From the NCBI GenBank assembly GCA_938039765.1, contig CALHTV010000089.1, forward strand, positions 1 through 7,998: DNA of 7,998 bases. Reading direction: 5' to 3'. Both the position numbers and the translations under genes were made by a program. This DNA is from an uncultured Dictyoglomus sp. (GTDB lineage: Bacteria; Dictyoglomota; Dictyoglomia; Dictyoglomales; Dictyoglomaceae). This document shows, in pieces, positions 1 to 5,924 of the stretch (the first letter of the stretch is position 1; the number at the start of each line of letters is the position of its first letter). A model generated the notes under the pieces. It was not told the origin of the DNA and did no database searches. It saw only the letters and a program-made list of their open reading frames with translations.

Positions 1-325
1 GTTTTCTAAATATAGTATCATCTAAGTAGGCTCTTATAGTAGCATTAGGACTTTTCCAGGCTTTTTTAAGGTTATATTCTTTTACTCTTTCCTGATCAGG
101 AGTTATAGTGGCACATTTAACTCCTATTTTATACTCTTTTATAGCTTTAGCTGCTTCTAAAGTAATTGCATCCTCACTTTTGTCTCTACTTTCAATGCCA
201 AGATCAAAATATACAATAGGTATTTCTATATAGGGGAAAATTAGTTCTTCTTTTATCCATCTCCACATTATCCTTGCCATCTCATCACCGTCAAGCTCTA
301 CAATAGGATTTTTGACTTTTATCAC
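1..325 (-). CDS. icd: NADP-dependent isocitrate dehydrogenase, N-terminal part (cut by window edge)
   Basis: Reading the reverse strand from a GTG at 325 gives an open frame of 108 codons that leaves the window at position 1. The start is set by an AGGAGGG ribosome binding site at 334-340, eight bases upstream. Family motifs are clear: [15 protein letters not shown] near the N-terminus, VKCATITPD (nucleotide and isocitrate contacts) and [12 protein letters not shown], whose Ser, Asn and Arg bind isocitrate in this family. This is the homodimeric type shared by eukaryotic IDH1/2 and Thermotoga, not the E. coli Icd type. It oxidatively decarboxylates isocitrate to 2-oxoglutarate in the cytoplasm, making NADPH and a precursor for glutamate. 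The complete protein should be about 400 residues, so roughly three quarters lies beyond the left edge. It is transcribed divergently from the next gene. The identification is strong; NADP rather than NAD preference is family knowledge. Confidence 0.93.
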   Translation of the reverse strand, partial: MIKVKNPIVELDGDEMARIMWRWIKEELIFPYIEIPIVYFDLGIESRDKSEDAITLEAAKAIKEYKIGVKCATITPDQERVKEYNLKKAWKSPNATIRAYLDDTIFRK

Positions 326-372
326 CTATAAATCCCTCCTTAGAGAATTTTGCAAATCTTATTAAATTTCTT

Positions 373-425
373 GTATTATAATAACCAATCTGAGTATGAA
401 AGACAATATTTTGTGGTATTATAAT
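373..425. promoter_or_regulatory. Divergent promoter region with two GTATTATAAT copies
   Basis: The gap between the two divergent genes holds the same 10-mer, GTATTATAAT, at 373-382 and 416-425. The first copy lies in a perfect 10-bp palindrome (TATTATAATA, 374-383), so it offers a TATAAT -10 box on both strands: 377-382 for the rightward gene and 375-380 for the leftward icd. Both would place transcription starts a sensible distance before the ribosome binding sites. I see no convincing -35 box for either direction. The second copy is too close to the rightward ribosome binding site to be a likely -10 for that gene. The repeat is seen directly; promoter function is inferred. Confidence 0.35.
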
Positions 426-442
426 TCAAGGGAGGGGAAAAG

Positions 443-1906
443 ATGGAAAACAAGAGAGTATGGTGGAACAAAAATCCTGTTCTTATATTAATAGAAAGTC
501 TGGAAAAGGTTTCCTCTTTAGATATTCCTGAGTTTATCTATGATTTAAAGAATAAGATTTACTCTCATTTGGAAGAGGGTTTTAAAGATTATGGTTGTAA
601 AGTGATCCATTATGATGGAAATTATTTTGAGAATTTGAATACTAACTATGCTGTTATAATAAATCCTGTTTTAGTAGGTAAAATAAATATAGAAGTTAGG
701 GATATTTTAGGTGAAGATAGAGAAAGGATACTGAGAGAAAAACTGCCTGAGGTATCTTTTCCTTTTGCTATAAAAAGAGGAAAAGAAATATGCAAAAAAT
801 TTAATATTTATCCTGAACTCCATCCTAATTTTGTAAACCTGATCTTTATAGAGGATACTTTTGATTTTCATTCTATTCCATCAGCTATTAAGATTCTTTT
901 CCTTAGATTTTTTATGGCAAAATTAGGTGCTTTTAAGAATATTATAGTTCCCTATAAAGAAGGATGTATAGCAGAAGACAAGGTTATATTAGGTACTTTA
1001 GAAGGTGGACATCCCTCCCTACCTTTAAAGGAGCTATCTAAGAGATTAGTAGTTTTTGGATCCTGTAAAGAGGTAGGGGGGTGGGAGGAAATCAAAGATA
1101 GAGAAATTCCTAAGAATATATGGAGAAATTCTGAGACAGTAAATAGTTTAATAGAATTAGGCAAATACTTAGGAGAAAAAAGTTTATTATCTCCCCCTGT
1201 AGAAATTAAAAATTTAGTTAAAGATGAGAATTTAGCAAAACTTATCATAAGAATAGTAAACTATTCAAGGCAGGCAGAAGGAGCTTTTATGGCTTTTTCT
1301 CCTGAAATAAAAATATCAATCCCTAATAATTTTTATGATGGAGTATTTGTAGTCACTTGTTCTGGAAAATATGGTGTGGTAAAGACTGATCTTTCTTATG
1401 GGGATTTGGCAGGAGTTATTCCCTTAGAGAATAGAAAAGTGGGAGTTTTGAGAGTAGAAGGGGAAGATGTAAAAGGACCCTCTGTAGAAGCAGAAGAATT
1501 TACTATTCCTTTATATGAGATGAGAGAAAGGTATCTTATCGTAAAAAGTAATTTTAAAATTCCTCCTATAAGGGCAGTAGTACATCTTCATAGAGGATAT
1601 GAAATTATGGAAGAATCAGAGGAGTTTTTTGAAATTAAAGTAGATATAGAAGAATATCCTCCTGTAGGATGTGGTGTAGATCTTATGCATGAGATGAGTA
1701 AATATGCTATGGAGAAAGCTGTAAAGGGTTGGCTTGAAAGAGAAAGAAGACCAAATTTTGCTATCTTTAATGTACCTAATCATGGGACTAATATTTTTTT
1801 ATTCTGGAAGGATTTATCAGGAGAATTTTTAAGGGATCCTTTTTATTTTCTAAAAGAGGCTATTGAGAAAAATTGTATAAATTTTGGGGATGTGCCCCAA
1901 ATGTAG
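443..1906 (+). CDS. Unrecognised 487-residue cytoplasmic protein
   Basis: The ATG start has a strong GGAGGGG ribosome binding site at 431-437. The reading frame is intact, with codon use like its neighbours, so it is a real gene, but I do not recognise the family. There is no signal peptide and no convincing membrane segment. The N-terminal third is charged and alternates short beta/alpha stretches. Possible functional motifs are GGHPS (about residues 188-192), CSGKYG (306-311), HLHRGYE (381-387), PPVGCGVDLMHEM (406-418) and NVPNHGTN (443-450). The clustered His, Cys, Asp and Glu in the C-terminal third could form a metal or catalytic site, which is a guess. It is divergent from icd and in the same direction as the sugar transporter genes, but separated from them by a promoter, so it is probably transcribed alone. 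Nothing in the context fixes its role. Confidence 0.85.
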   Translation: MENKRVWWNKNPVLILIESLEKVSSLDIPEFIYDLKNKIYSHLEEGFKDYGCKVIHYDGNYFENLNTNYAVIINPVLVGKINIEVRDILGEDRERILREKLPEVSFPFAIKRGKEICKKFNIYPELHPNFVNLIFIEDTFDFHSIPSAIKILFLRFFMAKLGAFKNIIVPYKEGCIAEDKVILGTLEGGHPSLPLKELSKRLVVFGSCKEVGGWEEIKDREIPKNIWRNSETVNSLIELGKYLGEKSLLSPPVEIKNLVKDENLAKLIIRIVNYSRQAEGAFMAFSPEIKISIPNNFYDGVFVVTCSGKYGVVKTDLSYGDLAGVIPLENRKVGVLRVEGEDVKGPSVEAEEFTIPLYEMRERYLIVKSNFKIPPIRAVVHLHRGYEIMEESEEFFEIKVDIEEYPPVGCGVDLMHEMSKYAMEKAVKGWLERERRPNFAIFNVPNHGTNIFLFWKDLSGEFLRDPFYFLKEAIEKNCINFGDVPQM

Positions 1907-1911
1907 GTTTT
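1883..1911 (+). terminator. Possible weak terminator overlapping the stop codon of the 487-residue gene
   Basis: A perfect 7-bp stem, TTTGGGG (1883-1889) with CCCCAAA (1895-1901), has a five-base loop and ends just before the TAG at 1904-1906. Four T residues follow at 1908-1911 and a run of seven T at 1924-1930. The stem is short and its T tract is not adjacent, so termination would be inefficient. It is the only candidate between this gene and the next promoter. Confidence 0.3.
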
Positions 1912-1940
1912 CCTCTCTTATAATTTTTTTGTACTGAAAC

Positions 1941-1974
1941 ATTAAAAAATTTTAATAATTTCAAAATGAAATTA
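1941..1974. repeat. Two adjacent AT-rich dyads upstream of the transporter promoter
   Basis: ATTAAAA-AA-TTTTAAT (1941-1956) is followed directly by TAATTTCA-AAA-TGAAATTA (1956-1974), both perfect inverted repeats, sharing one base. They end five bases before the -35 box of the promoter at 1980. The first, with its A and T tracts, would suit an UP element contacting RNA polymerase alpha subunits. The second could be an activator site or simply AT-rich chance symmetry. The symmetry is seen; the function is inferred. Confidence 0.35.
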
Positions 1975-1979
1975 CCCCC

Positions 1980-2008
1980 TTTACAAAATTGTTTCTCTAT
2001 GATATTAT
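1980..2008 (+). promoter_or_regulatory. Sigma-A-type promoter with extended -10 for the solute-binding protein gene
   Basis: TTTACA (1980-1985, five of six matches to the -35 consensus) is followed by a 17-base spacer and TATTAT (2003-2008, five of six). A TGA triplet at 2000-2002 forms an extended -10. Transcription would begin near 2015, leaving a leader of about 60 bases before the ATG at 2076. This is the best promoter in the window and probably drives the transporter genes. Confidence 0.7.
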
Positions 2009-2022
2009 TTTTACCACATAGG

Positions 2023-2040
2023 GGACCAAGAGCGTGGTCC
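2023..2040. promoter_or_regulatory. Operator-like dyad GGACCA-N6-TGGTCC, copy 1
   Basis: An 18-bp dyad has perfect six-base arms around the core AGAGCG. It begins about eight bases after the predicted transcription start, a classic place for a repressor to block initiation or early elongation. It is far more GC-rich than its surroundings. A near-perfect reverse-complement copy lies just after this gene at 3920-3937. A LacI-type or other helix-turn-helix sugar repressor would suit such a dyad, but no regulator gene is in the window. As RNA it could fold into a 6-bp hairpin with a six-base loop. Confidence 0.55.
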
Positions 2041-2062
2041 AGGTTCAAAATTTGCCTCAAAT

Positions 2063-2069
2063 AGGAGGT
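2063..2069 (+). promoter_or_regulatory. Ribosome binding site AGGAGGT fixing the solute-binding protein start
   Basis: AGGAGGT lies six bases before the ATG at 2076. The frame stays open upstream to a GTG at 2034, but that GTG sits inside the operator dyad, has no ribosome binding site and would put 14 polar residues ahead of the signal peptide. An ATG at 2072 is out of frame. The start at 2076 is therefore preferred. Confidence 0.85.
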
Positions 2070-2075
2070 GTATGT

Positions 2076-3902
2076 ATGAGGGGCAAAATTTTAGGGGTCT
2101 TTTTAAGTGTTCTCCTTCTTACACTTTTACTTGTACCTTCCACATTAGGTCAAGTTTCTCTTCCAAGGAATGAAACTTTATACACTGTTGGAGCTCTATG
2201 GTCAGCAACTACTTGGAGTTTGTATGCACCATCATCTACTTACGGTACTGAACATTTCTTGTATCTACCATTATTCATTTACAGCAATATGAAGGATGGG
2301 TGGTTGCCAGTCATTGCTGAATCTTATCAGGTAGTAAACAGGAGAACTCTTAGGATAAAGATAAGAGATATAGCAAAATGGAGCGATGGAACTCCTATTA
2401 CTGCACAAGATGTAGAATTTACCTTTGCTTGCACAAAAGAAGTGGGTATTGGCCCTGGTAATGGTTGGTGGGATTATATCCAGAGTGTAAAAGCAGTAGA
2501 TAGCAAGACTGTTGAATTTGTAATGAGACCAGATGTAGTAAATTACGCATCCTTCTTAGGATATGCCCTCGGTATAAGACCTGTGCCTAAACATGTATAT
2601 GAGCCACTCTTGAAGAAAGGTGTCCAAGCAGTAAAGGACTTCCAGAATGATGATCCTGCAAAACAGGTTGTCTCTGGACCATATAAACTCTTCTATACTG
2701 ATCCTAATATTGTAGTATATGGAAGAATTGATGATTGGTGGGGTAGAGCAGTATTTGGATTGCCAGTTCCTAAATATATAGGTAATGTAATTTATAGAGA
2801 CAATGCTGTTGCTAACCTAGACTTTGAAAAAGGAAATGCTGACTGGGCTGGTGTATTTATACCTGATGTAAGCTCTCTCTGGACTCAGAAGAGGCTTCCT
2901 ATCGGGACATGGTTCAAGAATAAACCATACTATATGCCAGATGGTGTTAATCTACTCTATATAAGCTATTACAATCCACTTTTGAGAGATCCTAATGTAA
3001 GAAAAGCTATAGCATTTGCTATACCATATAAAGAAATGCTCGATAAAGCATACTTTGGATACGGAAACCAGGCTCATCCATCCATGGTAATTGACGACTT
3101 TGAGGCTTATCAAGAATACATAGATCGCGCTTATGCAAGATATGTATGGGGCGGAGATGGAAAACCCAAGACCGATCTCAAGAAGGCTAATGAAATTCTT
3201 GACAAGGCAGGATATAAGAGAGGAAGAGATGGTATAAGAATTAGCCCAGATGGAAAGAGAATGGGAACCTTTACTATACAAGTTCCTAATGGATGGACTG
3301 ACTGGATGATGATGTGTGAAATGATGGCAGCAAATATGAGAGCTATCGGACTTGATGTAAAGACTGAATTCCCAGACTTCTCAGTATGGTGGACAAGATG
3401 GACTCAAGGAACCTTTGACTTTATCCTTGGTTGGTCTGCTGGTCCTGGATTTGACCATCCATGGAATGTTTACAGATTAGTACTCGATCCAGCCCTTTAT
3501 AAACCATTTGGTCAAGATCAATATGGTAACTTTCAAAGATATAACAATCCAGAAGTTGGAAATATATTAAAGAAGATTGCTGCAGCTCTCGATCCTAAAG
3601 TAAGAAGAACATTATACTTCCAATTACAAAGAATCGTATACAGAGATCTACCAGTAATTCCATTATTCTACGGAGCTCACTGGTATGAATATAACGAAAC
3701 CCATTGGGTAGGCTGGCCCAATGCCGAGAGACCATGGTGGTTCCCTGCTGCTCCATGGTCCAATAGTGCTCTACCAATACTCTTTGGTATTGCTCCTAAA
3801 GGGCAAACTCCAAAGGTTCCAGCATGGGTTGAGCTTAAAGCAAAGGGTGGTCTCTTGATACCTACTAACGATATCCTTAATGCTTTATCTAAGGCTAAGT
3901 AA
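2076..3902 (+). CDS. Family-5 extracellular solute-binding protein of an ABC importer, probably for beta-gluco-oligosaccharides
   Basis: A 608-residue exported receptor that captures substrate outside the membrane and delivers it to the permeases encoded downstream. Residues 1 to about 25 are a signal peptide (basic MRGK, a leucine/valine-rich core, then PSTLG and Q). There is no lipobox cysteine, so it is not an obvious lipoprotein. The family signature KWSDGTPITAQDVEFTF starts at about residue 101, and the later region around DPNVRKAIAFAI is also typical. There are 26 tryptophans, many in pairs (GWWDY, DDWWGR, VWWTRW, RPWWFP), as expected for stacking on sugar rings. The family name suggests peptides or nickel, but length and style resemble the cellobiose/laminaribiose receptors of Thermotoga (BglE/TM0031 type), and a GH3 beta-glucosidase gene lies downstream. 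Codons ending in C are commoner than in the neighbours, which suggests high expression. The exact sugar is inferred. Confidence 0.9.
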   Translation: MRGKILGVFLSVLLLTLLLVPSTLGQVSLPRNETLYTVGALWSATTWSLYAPSSTYGTEHFLYLPLFIYSNMKDGWLPVIAESYQVVNRRTLRIKIRDIAKWSDGTPITAQDVEFTFACTKEVGIGPGNGWWDYIQSVKAVDSKTVEFVMRPDVVNYASFLGYALGIRPVPKHVYEPLLKKGVQAVKDFQNDDPAKQVVSGPYKLFYTDPNIVVYGRIDDWWGRAVFGLPVPKYIGNVIYRDNAVANLDFEKGNADWAGVFIPDVSSLWTQKRLPIGTWFKNKPYYMPDGVNLLYISYYNPLLRDPNVRKAIAFAIPYKEMLDKAYFGYGNQAHPSMVIDDFEAYQEYIDRAYARYVWGGDGKPKTDLKKANEILDKAGYKRGRDGIRISPDGKRMGTFTIQVPNGWTDWMMMCEMMAANMRAIGLDVKTEFPDFSVWWTRWTQGTFDFILGWSAGPGFDHPWNVYRLVLDPALYKPFGQDQYGNFQRYNNPEVGNILKKIAAALDPKVRRTLYFQLQRIVYRDLPVIPLFYGAHWYEYNETHWVGWPNAERPWWFPAAPWSNSALPILFGIAPKGQTPKVPAWVELKAKGGLLIPTNDILNALSKAK

Positions 3903-3919
3903 TTAGGAAGTAATTAAAT

Positions 3920-3937
3920 GGACCACGCTCTTGGTCT
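3920..3937. promoter_or_regulatory. Operator-like dyad, copy 2, inverted relative to copy 1
   Basis: GGACCA-CGCTCT-TGGTCT begins 17 bases after the binding-protein stop codon. It is the reverse complement of the dyad at 2023-2040, core included, apart from the last base. Counting one more matching base on each side, 3919-3938 pairs with 2022-2041 at 19 of 20 positions. It could be an auxiliary operator for repression by DNA looping over about 1.9 kb, or the 3' UTR partner of the leader element. It precedes the large palindrome that starts at 3953. Confidence 0.55.
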
Positions 3938-3952
3938 CTAATAAAATTTAGA

Positions 3953-3986
3953 AATTAACCCCCCAGATTAATCTGGGGGGTTAATT
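3953..3986. terminator. Perfect 34-bp palindrome after the solute-binding protein gene (attenuator or mRNA-protecting hairpin)
   Basis: The two 17-base arms are exact complements with no spacer: AATTAACCCCCCAGATT then its reverse complement. In RNA this gives a very stable stem with six consecutive G-C pairs and a tiny loop. No real T tract follows (only TTAATTAATTAG), so it would be a leaky terminator rather than a full stop. Placed between receptor and permease genes, such hairpins commonly raise receptor mRNA over the rest of the operon, by partial termination or by blocking 3' exonucleases. It is symmetric and so could act in both directions. The structure is seen; the effect is inferred. 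Confidence 0.65.
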
Positions 3987-4027
3987 AATTAGAGATAGTA
4001 ATATCGGCTAAGTCATATCAAATAGAA

Positions 4028-4046
4028 GGAGGCTTATGAGTAAATG
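4028..4046 (+). promoter_or_regulatory. Ribosome binding site with a decoy ATG before the first permease
   Basis: GGAGG at 4028-4032 is followed by an out-of-frame ATG at 4036, only three bases away, and by the permease ATG at 4044, eleven bases away. The decoy would encode the octapeptide MSKCQKQH, ending at a TGA at 4060-4062 inside the permease gene. Neither spacing is ideal. The permease frame has a TAA directly before 4044, so it cannot start further upstream. Confidence 0.5.
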
Positions 4047-5075
4047 CCAAAAACAGCACTGAAACCCTTTTTAAAATATGTAGGACGAAGGTTCTTCTTC
4101 CTTATACTAACCTATTTTGTAGCTATAACTATTATATTTATCCTTCCAAGAGCGATTCCTGGAAATCCTCTTTCTCAGCTATTAAGTAGAATAGCAGTTC
4201 AAGGAGCTGCAAACCCAGAAACTATATCTAATGTACAGAAGTCTCTAATGGAAGAATTTGGTGTAGGAAAACCTATAATTGTTCAGTATCTTAGTTTTTT
4301 AGGAAGGCTTTTTAGAGGTGATTTAGGAACTTCAATCAATTTCTATCCTAAAAAATGTTTAGACGTTCTTGCTCCTTTTATTCCATGGACTTTATTTTTA
4401 TTGATTCCAGCTACATTGACCGCATGGATTATTGGAAATACTTTAGGAGCGGTGGCAGGAAATAAAAGGGGTACCTGGATGGATAATTTGGTTTTAAACA
4501 CTTCTCTTGTTATAAGCCAAATTCCTTACTACTGGTTAGGTATGCTACTTATATATACTTTCTCAGTTAAATTGGGAATTTTTCCTACCCAAGGGGGATA
4601 TGCTCAAGGATTACTTCCAAGTTTCTCTTTTAAGTTTATAACAAGTGTTCTTTATCATTATGTCTTACCCTTCTTATCTATAGTTATAGCAGCTATTGGA
4701 GGATGGGCTATTGGTACAAGGCTTTTAGTAATATATGAGCTTGATGCTGATTATACTATATTTGCTGTAAACTTAGGAATGAGAGATAGGACAGTATTTA
4801 AATATGTATTTAGAAATATTCTTCTTCCTCAAATAACAGGACTTGCATTGAACCTTGGTTCAGCTCTTGGGGGTGCTTTGATAACAGAACTTATTTTTAA
4901 TTATCCTGGGACAGGATATATACTATTTAGGGCTTTAAGTACTTTGGATTATCCTTTGATTCAAGCTATATTTGTTATCTTGATAGTTGCTATTTATTTT
5001 GCCAATTTTATAGTTGATTTTGTTTATGCTATCGTGGATCCAAGAATAAGATTAGGACAAGGAGAGGGAAGCTAA
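4044..5075 (+). CDS. ABC importer permease, DppB/OppB family
   Basis: A 343-residue inner-membrane protein that forms half of the translocation channel. About six hydrophobic segments are visible, the first at residues 17-36 and the last near 300-328. After the first comes a long external loop containing RGDLGTSI (residues 91-98), typical of the DppB family. The cytoplasmic EAA-type loop that docks on the ATPases is at about 236-263 (AVNLGMRDR through RNILLPQ). The C-terminal FVYAIVDPRIR is also a family hallmark. Length is normal for DppB. The gene follows the receptor gene after a 141-base gap with a dyad and a strong hairpin, and lies one base from the second permease, so those two are cotranscribed. 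The family is certain; the sugar substrate is inferred from neighbours. Confidence 0.93.
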   Translation: MPKTALKPFLKYVGRRFFFLILTYFVAITIIFILPRAIPGNPLSQLLSRIAVQGAANPETISNVQKSLMEEFGVGKPIIVQYLSFLGRLFRGDLGTSINFYPKKCLDVLAPFIPWTLFLLIPATLTAWIIGNTLGAVAGNKRGTWMDNLVLNTSLVISQIPYYWLGMLLIYTFSVKLGIFPTQGGYAQGLLPSFSFKFITSVLYHYVLPFLSIVIAAIGGWAIGTRLLVIYELDADYTIFAVNLGMRDRTVFKYVFRNILLPQITGLALNLGSALGGALITELIFNYPGTGYILFRALSTLDYPLIQAIFVILIVAIYFANFIVDFVYAIVDPRIRLGQGEGS

Positions 5076-5076
5076 A

Positions 5077-5919
5077 ATGTGGAAAGCAATGATAAGACCT
5101 TTATTTAAAAGCCCAAAATTTATTGTGGGAATGACTATCTTCCTATTGATAGTCTTGATGGCTATCTTTGGACCTATTTTATATCCTAAAGATCCTACAT
5201 CCTTTGCAGGAATGCCTGAACAACCTCCGAGTAAAGAATACCCTTTAGGTACTGATACCTATGGAGGAGATCTATTAGCAAAGGTATTAAATGGTACTCG
5301 TTCTTCTTTATATGTGGGATTCTTAGTAGCAATAATCTCTATGAGTATAGGACTTTTAGTGGGAATATTCTCTGCAATGAAAGGTGGAATAGTAGATGAA
5401 CTTCTCATGTCTTTTACCAATATTGTTTTGACGATTCCAAGTATCCTCTTAGCAATACTTATTGCAAGTTATTTAAGAATAAGAAGTTTAGAGGTAATTG
5501 CAGTGATATTGGGAATTCTTTCTTGGCCATGGTTTGCTCGTGCTATAAGGGCCCAACTAATGAGTTTAATAAATAGAGAATATGTATATCTTTCGAGACT
5601 TGCAGGATATGGGGATTTTAGATTAGCAATAGAAGATTTGATTCCCGCAATTGCTACATATACTTTTATGGCCTTTATTCTTTTCATTAATGGAGGAATA
5701 TTGGGAGAAGCAGGACTCTCTCTAATTGGATTAGGACCTACCAAGGGAGTGACTTTAGGGGTTGTTCTTCAATGGGCAGTGCTTATGGAGGCAGTAAGGA
5801 GAGGACTATGGTGGTGGTTTATTCCTCCAGGATTAGTTATAGTACTTCTTACATCATCTTTACTTATTATCACAACAGCAATGGACGAAGTGTTTAACCC
5901 CAAGCTCAGAGAGAGGTGA
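5077..5919 (+). CDS. ABC importer permease, DppC/OppC family
   Basis: A 280-residue inner-membrane protein, the second half of the channel. Residues 15-36 form the first membrane segment. The family signature YPLGTDTYGGDLL (55-67) follows the first external loop, and about five more hydrophobic segments come after it. The EAA-type ATPase-docking loop is around 167-192 (REYVYLSRLAGYGDFR and on to DLIP). Length is usual for DppC. The ATG is one base after the first permease's stop, with GGAGAGGG at 5061-5068 as ribosome binding site inside the upstream gene. This tight join fits translational coupling and equal production of the two permeases. Confidence 0.93.
   Translation: MWKAMIRPLFKSPKFIVGMTIFLLIVLMAIFGPILYPKDPTSFAGMPEQPPSKEYPLGTDTYGGDLLAKVLNGTRSSLYVGFLVAIISMSIGLLVGIFSAMKGGIVDELLMSFTNIVLTIPSILLAILIASYLRIRSLEVIAVILGILSWPWFARAIRAQLMSLINREYVYLSRLAGYGDFRLAIEDLIPAIATYTFMAFILFINGGILGEAGLSLIGLGPTKGVTLGVVLQWAVLMEAVRRGLWWWFIPPGLVIVLLTSSLLIITTAMDEVFNPKLRER
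5911..5918 (+). promoter_or_regulatory. Ribosome binding site deciding the start of the first ATPase
   Basis: GAGAGGTG at 5911-5918 lies six bases before the ATG at 5925. The alternative GTG at 5916 overlaps the upstream stop codon (GTGA) but lies inside this purine-rich site, with only GAGAGAG before it. I prefer 5925; starting at 5916 would add three residues (MIK). Confidence 0.6.
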
Positions 5920-5924
5920 TAAAA

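Noticed and set aside
326..442. A small RNA or riboswitch in the divergent gap
   Set aside because: The gap is short and AT-rich, and I found no stable stem or known riboswitch core in it.
952..1248. Minus-strand open frame of 98 codons inside the 487-residue gene
   Set aside because: It is fully inside a well-supported gene on the other strand, and its product has no family resemblance, so it is a shadow frame.
2034..2075. Upstream extension of the solute-binding protein to the GTG at 2034
   Set aside because: The GTG lies inside the operator-like dyad and has no ribosome binding site, and the added residues would precede a normal signal peptide. The ATG at 2076 has AGGAGGT at the right distance.
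2952..3281. Minus-strand open frame of 109 codons inside the solute-binding protein gene
   Set aside because: It is antisense to a clear family-5 receptor gene, with a translation rich in Ser, Ile and Tyr that looks like noise.
2022..3938. The inverted repeats as ends of an insertion sequence
   Set aside because: The enclosed gene is an intact solute-binding protein matching the downstream transporter, there is no transposase, and I see no target-site duplication outside the repeats.
3919..3947. Possible second promoter TGGACC-N17-TAAAAT overlapping dyad copy 2
   Set aside because: The boxes match the consensus only partly (four and five of six), and transcription would run straight into the 34-bp hairpin, so it is not listed as a feature.
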